A stretch of DNA of 5,892 nt from an uncultured Agitococcus sp. (GCF_937920075.1 NZ_CALETI010000167.1:1-5892), one strand, 5' to 3'. Counted from the first letter of the stretch, positions 1 to 5,605 are shown. Notes: generated by a model from the sequence alone, not told the origin. Numbers and translations are program-made.

Positions 1-79
1 GTATTATCTCGCCTGGTAACTACGCAACACTGAGAAAATGAACATTTTGTACAAGTTATAAAAAGCAAAATCTACCCAG

Positions 80-95
80 TACGCGCGCGCGCGTA
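80..95. repeat. Alternating CG palindrome
   Basis: TA(CG)6TA is a perfect 16-bp palindrome of alternating pyrimidine-purine steps, able to adopt Z-DNA or a cruciform. It stands out in an otherwise AT-rich non-coding stretch. No function can be assigned from sequence alone. Confidence 0.75.
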
Positions 96-253
96 TCTCT
101 CCAATTATTGAACAGTATCACGCCTTTTATACTTCGGAAAATCTCTTATTGTTCTATCGCTAAAACATAAAACATAGGTGCAGCAACATGACTAAGGTTC
201 TAGTTATGCGCCTTTATTGTGTCGCATCTTGCTCCAGTTCAAAACGAGGGCAA

Positions 254-306
254 GTCTGCACAGAATCGCACTCTTTACTTAAGTCAAAGTGCGATAGTGT
301 GCAGAC
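254..306. repeat. Palindromic repeat, copy 1 (downstream of rep)
   Basis: A 51-bp core (255-305) with terminal arms TCTGCACA / TGTGCAGA, inner arms ATCGCACT / AGTGCGAT and the centre ACTTAAGT. Including flanking G/C, the outer arm is 9 bp perfect. It begins 8 bases past the rep stop codon. There is no T-run after either arm, so it is not a canonical intrinsic terminator. It is 41/51 identical to copy 2 at 736-786, in the same orientation, with compensating changes in the inner arm. Confidence 0.9.
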
Positions 307-313
307 GATAACG

Positions 314-3300
314 TCAAGCGCATTGCTTTTTTATGATAAAACTCGCACATTCGCGCAAGGCATCAAGTAAAAAAACATCGCCCTCCATCATGCAATGCCC
401 CCCATTGTCTTTAGGTTCTAAAAAGGTACAGTCAACACACTTAACCATGCTCGAATAGCGTACAGGGTCAATAATGTTTATCTGTTGGCTTGTTTTTGCT
501 TGGTGGGCAATGTCTTTTTGCGTGACTGGGGGCGGCTCGAAGTCGAACGCGCTTAAATCAACGTCTTGCGGTGGTGGTGCGTGGGTGTCGAAGTCTCTTT
601 TTGTGACTTTATCGGGCAATGGACGTGTGATTGTTGGTTCGTCCAGAACATCATCTCGAAAGTGTGCGCGGTCGATGACTGCATCAAGCTGCTCTATTAA
701 AGTACGGTCTAAAAGCGTGAATCGTGCGCGTGATGTCTGCACAGAATCGCCACTATTACTTAAGTCATTTGGCGATTGTGTGCAGAAGTTTGAGCTTTTT
801 TTCTCATACCCACACTGACGCAAAATCACAAGCGCGCTTTTCATCGCGCTCTTAGGCTGCCTGTTCTTTCGTGCGTAAGACTGAGGCAATAACTCATATT
901 GAACGCCAACACGCCCTACACTAAGCGCGTTCTGTACAATCGTTTGAGCTGTCGCTTGGTCTAAAGACTCCAACGCCTCAATGTCCACGCCCTCGAATAT
1001 CTGCCCGTACAGGTCACACAACACGGGACTATGCTCTACACCTTGTAGTGCAATCCCTCGACACGCTGCACGCCTTGCCAACAATTCGCGCCCTCGTCCT
1101 TCTCCCCATATCTTTAAATCATCTGTGCTTATCGCGTTCCAGTCTTGTGCCAAGTGTTCCCTAAGGTCGTACTTGTCTAGCGCGTCTATCTGGTCTTGTG
1201 TCCATGCGCTACACGCTTTTAAAGACTCATATTCGCTTATGCTGAGTGTTTGAGCTGAGTTAAGAGTAAAGGCACGTTCATCGTTTAACTGTTGATACGC
1301 TTCAATAGCGGCTTTTGTGCTGCCAGTTTCAGGTACTACATTTTGATAACTTACGTTAAAGCCCACACCCTCTAAAGTATGACAAAGCGCGGCACAAAAG
1401 TTTTGACGCTCCCAATTCACGTTGGCGGTTATTTGATTTTTTAAGCTGTAAAAATCAGTGATTCGCTTTTCTGGGGTGGTGTCGCCTAACCTTTGGCGGA
1501 ATGGCAACCATGTATAAATCTGTACGTCTTTAACGTACCTGACTCGACGTATCATTTGTACTGCATCTTGAGGTACTACGCTCGAACCATCAGCAATAAA
1601 AAAAACATCGTCAAAGTGACGCCCGTCTCTATGCTCGATTGAGATACCGCAACTTATAACAGGGCTTGCTATAACGTAGTCATAATTTAGCGACTCTCTC
1701 TCCGCACTCTCTAAAAACTTCTTTTTTTCACAAGTAGGCGTTTTTGCATGGATAACCGCACCACGCCCACACCCTCGCAAGGCTTGCGCTATCAACCGTC
1801 CTAATTTAACTGACCCTACGCTTATCCAAACTTTTTTCCCTCTCTTTAAGCGTGATTTTATATCGGTTATGGCGGCTGTTCCGCCCTGTATTTGTTGGGT
1901 CGCAAAATGAACATGGGCGTTTATGCCGTCACCCGATTTTTTGCTAGTCTCTACGATGTGTATTTTCTCATTGCCTAGAATTGACTCTAGCCATTCAATC
2001 AATTCATCATTCGCGCCTGCATCACACAAAACAACTTTAGGGGCTGTTCTAATCGTTTTTACCAATAAATCATAAACATCTTGGGCGGTCGAGTCTCTAG
2101 CGGTCGAGGTTTGTTGTGTATAAATACTTTCTAAAGAACGTAACATCTGGGCGGCTTCGTCCCCGAACAACACGTCGCAAGCCTCGAACGCGCTACGGAT
2201 TAAAGGCGACGCTATAGAATGAACGCACGAACCAAAAAACCTATAAATCTCTTTAGCGTTCGCCCCCTCGTTTAATCGTTCTTGTACTTTGTTGTAAGAG
2301 GTTAATTTAAGTCTGTCGCAAAGCTCCTCTACTAATACGCTACTGTGCGTTAATGCAGCAAAGCGTTGTCCGTTCCGTTCTGCCATATCCCTAAAGCCAC
2401 GCCCTACTTTTTGAGTCTTGCCTTCACCCATTGCAGCTCTGACAATCAACACACGCCCCTCTTTTAGCTCTAGTACGTCCTCTAATCGCGTTACTTGCGT
2501 GTATATATGGCGCGCTTTAGCATCATCACTAATCACGACACTTTTTAACGATTTCGCTTTGATATATTCGCTTGTTTGTTTGCCCCATTCGACACACGCA
2601 GCGAATGTTAAAGGGTGAATCTTATCGCCTAAAGTCTCTTTTAATTGTTTGATAGAATCATCAAAACTGTACCTAAAAGGGCTGTTATTAGCGATTGTGT
2701 TCACGGTGTAGGCGGTCAATCTCACGATGTCATCGGGGTCGGTTGTTGTTGCGATTGCGTCTAAGCACCCTCCTAGCTTTTTAGGATATTCGCTAAGGCT
2801 TTGTAAGGCTGCCCAGAGGGCTTGAGATTCAACAACTAGGGGCTTATCTGATTGTTGTATCAGTTCTTGAACATTATCAGACTCACTTAACAGGGCGTTA
2901 TCTAACGGGGCGTAGTTCCTGCTTTTGGCTCTCGCTTTGTCCTCAAAAACATCATCACTTAACCCAATCTCACGGGCTGCTTTCGACAAATGCGCCTTCA
3001 TTACGTTTTCATCAAGCGCGCCTGCGTGAACATATCCGTAGATGTAATATAAAATTCTATTGAGCGTATTATCTCGATTGCCTGTTTTAGTGTTCCGTAG
3101 CTCTCTTACGCTGCGTTCTAGCGCGTTTTGTGCTGTTGCCCTTAGAAACGTACTAGCAAACAATCCGCGCCCGTTAGCGGCTTGTATAGCTTGCTGAGTC
3201 TTGCTCGATAACTCCTTTTTAGCTTTCGTTTTTTTGATGTGTGATAAGTCTATGTTTGAGACTAACGGCACATGAAAAGCTCCTCCTTCGACAAAGCCTA

Positions 3301-4057
3301 AACGAGTCTCACAAGGGTCGGTGTAATCAATTAGCGCGTTTATAGGTGCGGCTGTGTAATGCCATTGAACAGGGTTAAACATGGCACTATCAATTAGCGC
3401 GTTTGAGTTCTTAGGGTAATAGTTCAATAAGTTTTTAGATGTTCGCGCCTCGTCCAAGAATAACCAAACATGAGCCTTTAATAAAAACGGGTCACTATCG
3501 GGCTTGCCTGCACTCCCTGACAACTGCCAAACATAGCCTACAGTGTCAGGTACGTTTATTTTTTCGAGGTAATAAGCGACTGCTTGCGCTGCTTGTGTTC
3601 GTATGTCGTAAGGTGTGACTAATTCATCACAATCAAAACATAGCCATTTACGCGGTGAATCTGTGAAGTGGGGTTCTATGCCGTCTTTCTTGTGAATTCG
3701 TTTATAAATAAACTTATGCTTTTCTAAATGCTCTATGCCGTCTTGTGTAAGTTCGCCTCTCGCTATCGCGCTATTGGGTCGAGTAGATAGCGTTTTTATG
3801 AGTTCGTATAACTCTCTAACATTCGCGGCTTGTGCAAAACGAGGAGTAACTCTTAACAAATGCGCTGTTTTGCTGTTTTTTGCATTGCTCCACACTTTAG
3901 CCAATGCGCGCCCGTTCTTATAAATCCCTGACAAAATAGGGAATGTGTAATGCGAATCTGCTATAATGTGAGGGCTTGTTAAGGTTGTACTGGGGGCTGT
4001 ACCATCGTCCAATGGTTCGCCCTCGCACCTTTTAAGGTTATCAAGTATCAGGGTCAT
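314..4057 (-). CDS. Replication protein: AEP-type primase fused to SF2 helicase, origin-binding-protein/CyRepA1-like
   Basis: Probable initiator, primase and helicase of the element (1247 aa). The N-terminal part looks like an archaeo-eukaryotic primase: FDCDEL at 141-146 (metal-binding Asp pair D142/D144), KAHVW at 194-198 (His of the sxH motif), and D223 followed by NPVQWHYTAAP at 228-238 (third acidic position). The central part is an SF2 helicase: Walker A AAMGEGKT 541-548, motif Ia ALTHSSVLVEEL 568-579, motif II GDEAA 632-636, CDAGAND 678-684 as motif III, SPVISCGISIE 798-808 as motif V, and QMIRRVR 834-840 with the arginine finger. The C-terminus has C1207-x2-C1210, C1222 and C1237, a likely four-Cys zinc site. 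The ATG overlaps the upstream stop (TAATG) and has an AGGGAG ribosome site 7 nt before it. The catalytic motifs and the zinc-type end indicate an intact gene. Residues about 1090-1108 are encoded by a palindromic repeat. The CyRepA1/herpes-OBP-like family name is from motif recall, not a search. Confidence 0.9.
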   Translation of the reverse strand: MTLILDNLKRCEGEPLDDGTAPSTTLTSPHIIADSHYTFPILSGIYKNGRALAKVWSNAKNSKTAHLLRVTPRFAQAANVRELYELIKTLSTRPNSAIARGELTQDGIEHLEKHKFIYKRIHKKDGIEPHFTDSPRKWLCFDCDELVTPYDIRTQAAQAVAYYLEKINVPDTVGYVWQLSGSAGKPDSDPFLLKAHVWLFLDEARTSKNLLNYYPKNSNALIDSAMFNPVQWHYTAAPINALIDYTDPCETRLGFVEGGAFHVPLVSNIDLSHIKKTKAKKELSSKTQQAIQAANGRGLFASTFLRATAQNALERSVRELRNTKTGNRDNTLNRILYYIYGYVHAGALDENVMKAHLSKAAREIGLSDDVFEDKARAKSRNYAPLDNALLSESDNVQELIQQSDKPLVVESQALWAALQSLSEYPKKLGGCLDAIATTTDPDDIVRLTAYTVNTIANNSPFRYSFDDSIKQLKETLGDKIHPLTFAACVEWGKQTSEYIKAKSLKSVVISDDAKARHIYTQVTRLEDVLELKEGRVLIVRAAMGEGKTQKVGRGFRDMAERNGQRFAALTHSSVLVEELCDRLKLTSYNKVQERLNEGANAKEIYRFFGSCVHSIASPLIRSAFEACDVLFGDEAAQMLRSLESIYTQQTSTARDSTAQDVYDLLVKTIRTAPKVVLCDAGANDELIEWLESILGNEKIHIVETSKKSGDGINAHVHFATQQIQGGTAAITDIKSRLKRGKKVWISVGSVKLGRLIAQALRGCGRGAVIHAKTPTCEKKKFLESAERESLNYDYVIASPVISCGISIEHRDGRHFDDVFFIADGSSVVPQDAVQMIRRVRYVKDVQIYTWLPFRQRLGDTTPEKRITDFYSLKNQITANVNWERQNFCAALCHTLEGVGFNVSYQNVVPETGSTKAAIEAYQQLNDERAFTLNSAQTLSISEYESLKACSAWTQDQIDALDKYDLREHLAQDWNAISTDDLKIWGEGRGRELLARRAACRGIALQGVEHSPVLCDLYGQIFEGVDIEALESLDQATAQTIVQNALSVGRVGVQYELLPQSYARKNRQPKSAMKSALVILRQCGYEKKSSNFCTQSPNDLSNSGDSVQTSRARFTLLDRTLIEQLDAVIDRAHFRDDVLDEPTITRPLPDKVTKRDFDTHAPPPQDVDLSAFDFEPPPVTQKDIAHQAKTSQQINIIDPVRYSSMVKCVDCTFLEPKDNGGHCMMEGDVFLLDALRECASFIIKKQCA
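735..787. repeat. Palindromic repeat, copy 2 (inside rep coding sequence)
   Basis: The 51-bp core (736-786) has the same terminal arms TCTGCACA / TGTGCAGA and the same ACTTAAGT centre as copy 1, but inner arms ATCGCCA / TGGCGAT. It lies wholly within rep and encodes about residues 1091-1108 (CTQSPNDLSNSGDSVQT), between a helical segment ending LRQCGYEKK and RARFTLLD. It keeps the reading frame open, consistent with an in-frame insertion into a tolerant linker. Confidence 0.9.
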
Positions 4058-4320
4058 TATTTGACTCCCTTCGGATAATGTAAAAACTCATAATAAAAAT
4101 CTTGATGTTTGAATCCACACGAACGCATGGTCATTTTTATTCTTACTTGTACTCCCCACCCTCTAGCTCGCATCTCTCGCACTGTTTTGTTTGTTTTAAA
4201 GTCATCGCCATAAACGGCTTTAGCTTCGGCAAAACTCATTTGTTTAGCTTTGGCTAAGGCTTCGCCTAGCGCGTCTTCTTTTGCTTCTTTCGTCATTCGT
4301 TCGTTATGTGAATTATTCAT
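4057..4320 (-). CDS. Hypothetical 87-aa protein between alpA and rep
   Basis: I do not recognise this protein. It is small and basic, with a predicted helical, Ala/Lys/Glu-rich N-terminal half (about residues 10-37) and a C-terminal half rich in Arg, Lys and aromatic residues (RARGWGVQVRIKMTMRS, then FYYEFLHY). It has no signal peptide, membrane segment or cysteine pair suggesting metal binding. The start at 4320 is chosen because AGAGG stands 9 nt upstream and the ATG overlaps the alpA stop region (8-bp overlap); Met9 is an alternative start without such a site. Its stop TAA shares its last A with the rep ATG, so the three genes are very likely translationally coupled. The position suggests an accessory role in replication or its control (inference only). 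It could be a nucleic-acid-binding or anti-helper protein; nothing in the sequence decides. Confidence 0.8.
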   Translation of the reverse strand: MNNSHNERMTKEAKEDALGEALAKAKQMSFAEAKAVYGDDFKTNKTVREMRARGWGVQVRIKMTMRSCGFKHQDFYYEFLHYPKGVK

Positions 4321-4540
4321 CGTTCGCGGCCTCTTTGCTTGCGTCTAAGCGCGTTTCTATCCAGTCTTCAACATCAGCGCGAACAAATGCAATACGGTCG
4401 CCTAATAAGCGAACCATTGGGGGGAATAAGCCAAGTTTTGTGTATTTAAGAATGGTCGAACGTGGGCAATTTGTCATCTTTGCCGCTTCGGGCAATAAGA
4501 CAAAGGGCGATTTTATTGCGGATTGTGAATCTGTTGTCAT
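4313..4540 (-). CDS. alpA: AlpA-family helix-turn-helix regulator / excisionase-like protein
   Basis: This 75-aa DNA-binding protein is of the AlpA/MerR-like winged-helix kind. The helix-turn-helix spans about residues 14-39 (LLPEAAKM, NCPRSTILKYTKLGLFP), followed by the wing and a C-terminal helix (DRIAFVRADVEDWIETRL, 48-65). This pattern is typical of phage and satellite AlpA/Vis proteins, which activate or repress satellite operons and can act as excision directionality factors. The ATG has an AGAGAG-type ribosome site about 7 nt upstream. It is the first gene of the alpA-orf87-rep operon, matching the alpA-then-primase order known from gammaproteobacterial PICIs. The region upstream carries an 11-bp phased repeat array that could be its own operator. 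Whether it acts as activator, repressor or excisionase here cannot be read from the sequence. Confidence 0.88.
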   Translation of the reverse strand: MTTDSQSAIKSPFVLLPEAAKMTNCPRSTILKYTKLGLFPPMVRLLGDRIAFVRADVEDWIETRLDASKEAANDE

Positions 4541-4579
4541 GGTGTTGCTCTCTAAAGAACATCACACCTAAAGCGATTA

Positions 4580-4650
4580 TTGCGTAGTTTTTGCGTTTAG
4601 ATTGCGCTTTATTTACGGTTTATTTACGTTTATTTTCTATAAACCTTGCG
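4580..4650. promoter_or_regulatory. 11-bp phased repeat array upstream of alpA (iteron/operator candidate)
   Basis: TTGCG occurs at 4580, 4591, 4602 and 4646, and TTACG at 4613 and 4624. All of these fall on one 11-bp register; only the 4635 position is degenerate. Extended units include TTGCGTTTAGA, TTGCGCTTTAT and TTACGGTTTAT. One unit per helical turn places the sites on the same DNA face, as expected for cooperative binding by a regulator such as AlpA or by the replication protein. The array lies 40-110 bp upstream of the alpA start. Confidence 0.7.
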
Positions 4651-4673
4651 TATATCGTCTCTACGGTTATAAG
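4646..4673 (+). promoter_or_regulatory. Candidate rightward promoter
   Basis: TTGCGT (4646-4651) and TATAAG (4668-4673) are separated by 16 bases. The -10 matches consensus at 5 of 6 positions, the -35 at only 3 of 6. The -35 coincides with the last unit of the repeat array, so a protein bound there would affect it. It would drive RNA toward the terminator at 4808-4838. Confidence 0.3.
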
Positions 4674-4679
4674 ATAAAA

Positions 4680-4838
4680 ACAGTTAAAACGTAAAAAGCC
4701 CAACTTTTTGCATTAACTAAAACAATTCGCTCCTTGTGTGCGTGTTGTTTGATTAAGCTGTTTAGTTTCTGACCCGCCAAGATTAGAGAACTAACAGCGC
4801 GATTTTGAAAAGCCTAGCCTAAAAAACTAGGCTTTTTT
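4680..4838 (+). ncRNA. Possible small structured RNA ending at the 4808-4838 terminator
   Basis: There is no open frame of note between the candidate promoter and the terminator. The stretch contains an imperfect hairpin at 4758-4797, in which CTGTTTAGTTTCT pairs with AGAACTAACAG allowing two bulged T residues, followed by a strong intrinsic terminator. Promoter, hairpin and terminator together suggest an RNA of about 155-160 nt on the strand opposite to alpA and transcribed away from it. By analogy only, satellite P4 uses a small RNA for immunity. The hairpin could equally belong to the leftward transcript of the two-gene operon. Confidence 0.25.
4808..4838 (+). terminator. Intrinsic terminator, probably bidirectional
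   Basis: GCCTAG (4812-4817) pairs with CTAGGC (4827-4832); flanking AAAA/TTTT extends the stem to 10 bp, and six T residues follow on the plus strand. A tandem AGCCTA gives an alternative register pairing with TAGGCT. On the minus strand the stem is followed by TTTTC, so it may also end leftward transcription from the two-gene operon before it reaches alpA. Confidence 0.8.
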
Positions 4839-4955
4839 CATTTGAATATATCCAGTTCCTGCAATGGGTTCTGTATATACTCGCAATGTGTACTGTGTCT
4901 TAGATGATAACTAAAAAAAAAAATTTGTGTAGTTTTTTACGCTAAACATTGATGT

Positions 4956-5192
4956 TTATAAAAAATCTACTTTTATCAATATATCGCCCTCATACTCTAA
5001 AAAGTTTCTCAAGTAAGAGTACGCTGCCCCCAATGTTTTGAATTGACGCGCCTGTGGTGGGCTAGTCATGCGCTGAGGTGCAATAGATTCACCGTCTATG
5101 GCTATCTCAAAATGATTTTGAAAGCCTAAGATGATTGGGATTAAATCAGGTTTGTGATTTAGTAAGACTTTAGCATTGGGCGCGGTTAGCAT
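4956..5192 (-). CDS. Hypothetical 78-aa protein, second gene of a two-gene operon
   Basis: I do not recognise this family. The protein is 78 aa, soluble-looking, with alternating hydrophobic stretches (KVLLNHKPDLIPIILGF, HFEIAIDG) and a C-terminal part LGAAYSYLRNFLEYEGDILIKVDFL that reads like a helix followed by a beta strand; it is probably a small alpha/beta domain. The start at 5192 is supported by GGAG at 5204-5201, 8 nt upstream and inside the end of the preceding gene, and by a 7-bp overlap with that gene, indicating coupled translation. A hairpin terminator about 120 bases downstream of the stop (4838-4808) may end the transcript. Function unknown. The location beside the origin-like repeats suggests an element-maintenance, immunity or helper-interaction role, but this is context only. 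Confidence 0.65.
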   Translation of the reverse strand: MLTAPNAKVLLNHKPDLIPIILGFQNHFEIAIDGESIAPQRMTSPPQARQFKTLGAAYSYLRNFLEYEGDILIKVDFL

Positions 5193-5386
5193 TGTTGCAG
5201 CTCCAGCACTTGAGCCTTAAATTCATCATAATCTGATTTGCTGATAAGTTCGGCTATGTAGGCGCAATCAATGAAGCCACTCACATAAAGTGTTTTAGTA
5301 ACTCGCTGTAAATGTGTGCAAGGTGCTGATTGTGCTATCTGATCGGCTGATTGTTTGATAAGGTCATCAATAACGCATAATTGCAT
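5186..5386 (-). CDS. Hypothetical 66-aa protein, first gene of a two-gene operon
   Basis: I do not recognise this family. The frame is open from an upstream ATG at 5419, but the start at 5386 is chosen because a strong AGGAG site lies at 5399-5395, exactly 8 nt before it; the 5419 ATG has no comparable site. The resulting protein (MQLCVIDDLIKQSADQ... to ...KAQVLELQQC) looks mainly helical, with three scattered cysteines at about positions 4, 23 and 40 plus a terminal Cys, and no membrane segment. The stop overlaps the start of the next gene by 7 bp. An AT-rich stretch upstream (5425-5470) contains plausible promoter elements. Role unknown. A small regulator is possible but no helix-turn-helix is evident. 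Confidence 0.62.
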   Translation of the reverse strand: MQLCVIDDLIKQSADQIAQSAPCTHLQRVTKTLYVSGFIDCAYIAELISKSDYDEFKAQVLELQQC

Positions 5387-5394
5387 GGTAAAAG

Positions 5395-5399
5395 CTCCT
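5395..5399 (-). promoter_or_regulatory. Ribosome binding site that sets the start at 5386
   Basis: AGGAG on the minus strand lies 8 nt before the ATG at 5386. It falls inside the longer reading frame that begins at 5419, which argues for the shorter 66-aa product. Confidence 0.75.
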
Positions 5400-5428
5400 A
5401 AAAGTAGAGGCTTAATCATACAATCATA

Positions 5429-5470
5429 AGTATATTATTGATAATCTTTTTAGTGTTATTGAATGGTCAA
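5429..5470 (-). promoter_or_regulatory. Candidate promoter region for the two-gene operon
   Basis: On the minus strand TTGACC (5470-5465) is followed after 18 bases by GATTAT (5446-5441), and a better -10 box TATACT lies at 5434-5429 but without a good -35. Either would place the transcript start upstream of the 5386 ATG. The region is very AT-rich, so chance matches are expected. Confidence 0.3.
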
Positions 5471-5565
5471 AGTGCTGTTTTTATCAATGTGAAGACCTAG
5501 CAAGTAACCACATTCATCGACTAATATGCTGTTTTATAACGATATTATTTTTTAGTTTTTCAATA

Positions 5566-5605
5566 AGTACCCCCAAAAGTACCCCCTTTTTCTTTTGCTA
5601 CCCCC
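5566..5605. repeat. Three TACCCCC direct repeats
   Basis: AGTACCCCC occurs at 5566-5574 and again at 5578-5586 (12 bp apart), and CTACCCCC ends at 5605. Tandem boxes of this type are often seen beside P4-type integrase attachment sites, where they may be integrase arm sites. That role is inference here, as no integrase is visible. Confidence 0.55.

Larger units (their letters stand above)
1..313. other. Non-coding left end
   Basis: No convincing gene is present. The segment holds a short inverted repeat AAAATG-AA-CATTTT (35-48) overlapped by TTGTACAA (47-54), the alternating CG palindrome at 80-95, an AT-rich stretch to about 180, and palindromic repeat copy 1. The decamer AACTACGCAA at 18-27 is the reverse complement of the first unit of the array upstream of alpA. 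Confidence 0.6.
4541..4955. other. Intergenic control region between the two operons
   Basis: This 415-base gap has no gene. In order it contains the alpA leader (4541-4560), an 11-bp phased array (4580-4650), a candidate rightward promoter (4646-4673), a structured stretch with a hairpin at 4758-4797, the terminator at 4808-4838, and an AT-rich tail with an A11 run near 4913 leading to the stop of the 78-aa gene. No clear sigma-70 promoter for alpA is visible, so that promoter may be weak or activator-dependent. Confidence 0.7.

Noticed and set aside
254..306. Palindrome copy 1 as the intrinsic terminator of rep
   Set aside because: No T-run follows the stem on the minus strand, the centre has no proper loop, and a near-identical copy lies inside the coding sequence where termination would be harmful.
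188..370. 60-aa plus-strand frame with an AGGTG site 8 nt before its ATG, running through palindrome copy 1
   Set aside because: It overlaps the 3' end of rep by 57 bp on the opposite strand, a third of its peptide is just the palindrome reading, composition is low in folded-protein character and no promoter is clear. It could still be real, because the palindrome is read in the same phase as inside rep, but support is too thin to call a gene.
474..3923. Plus-strand frames at 474-818, 981-1253, 2418-2618 and 3735-3923
   Set aside because: They are antisense shadows of the rep gene, which has clear conserved motifs through the same stretch.
4281..4571. 96-aa plus-strand frame opposite alpA
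   Set aside because: Antisense to alpA, which has a recognisable helix-turn-helix and a ribosome site; no independent support for the opposite strand.
5387..5419. Longer start (77 aa) for the 5186-5386 gene
   Set aside because: No ribosome site upstream of 5419, whereas AGGAG stands 8 nt before the ATG at 5386.
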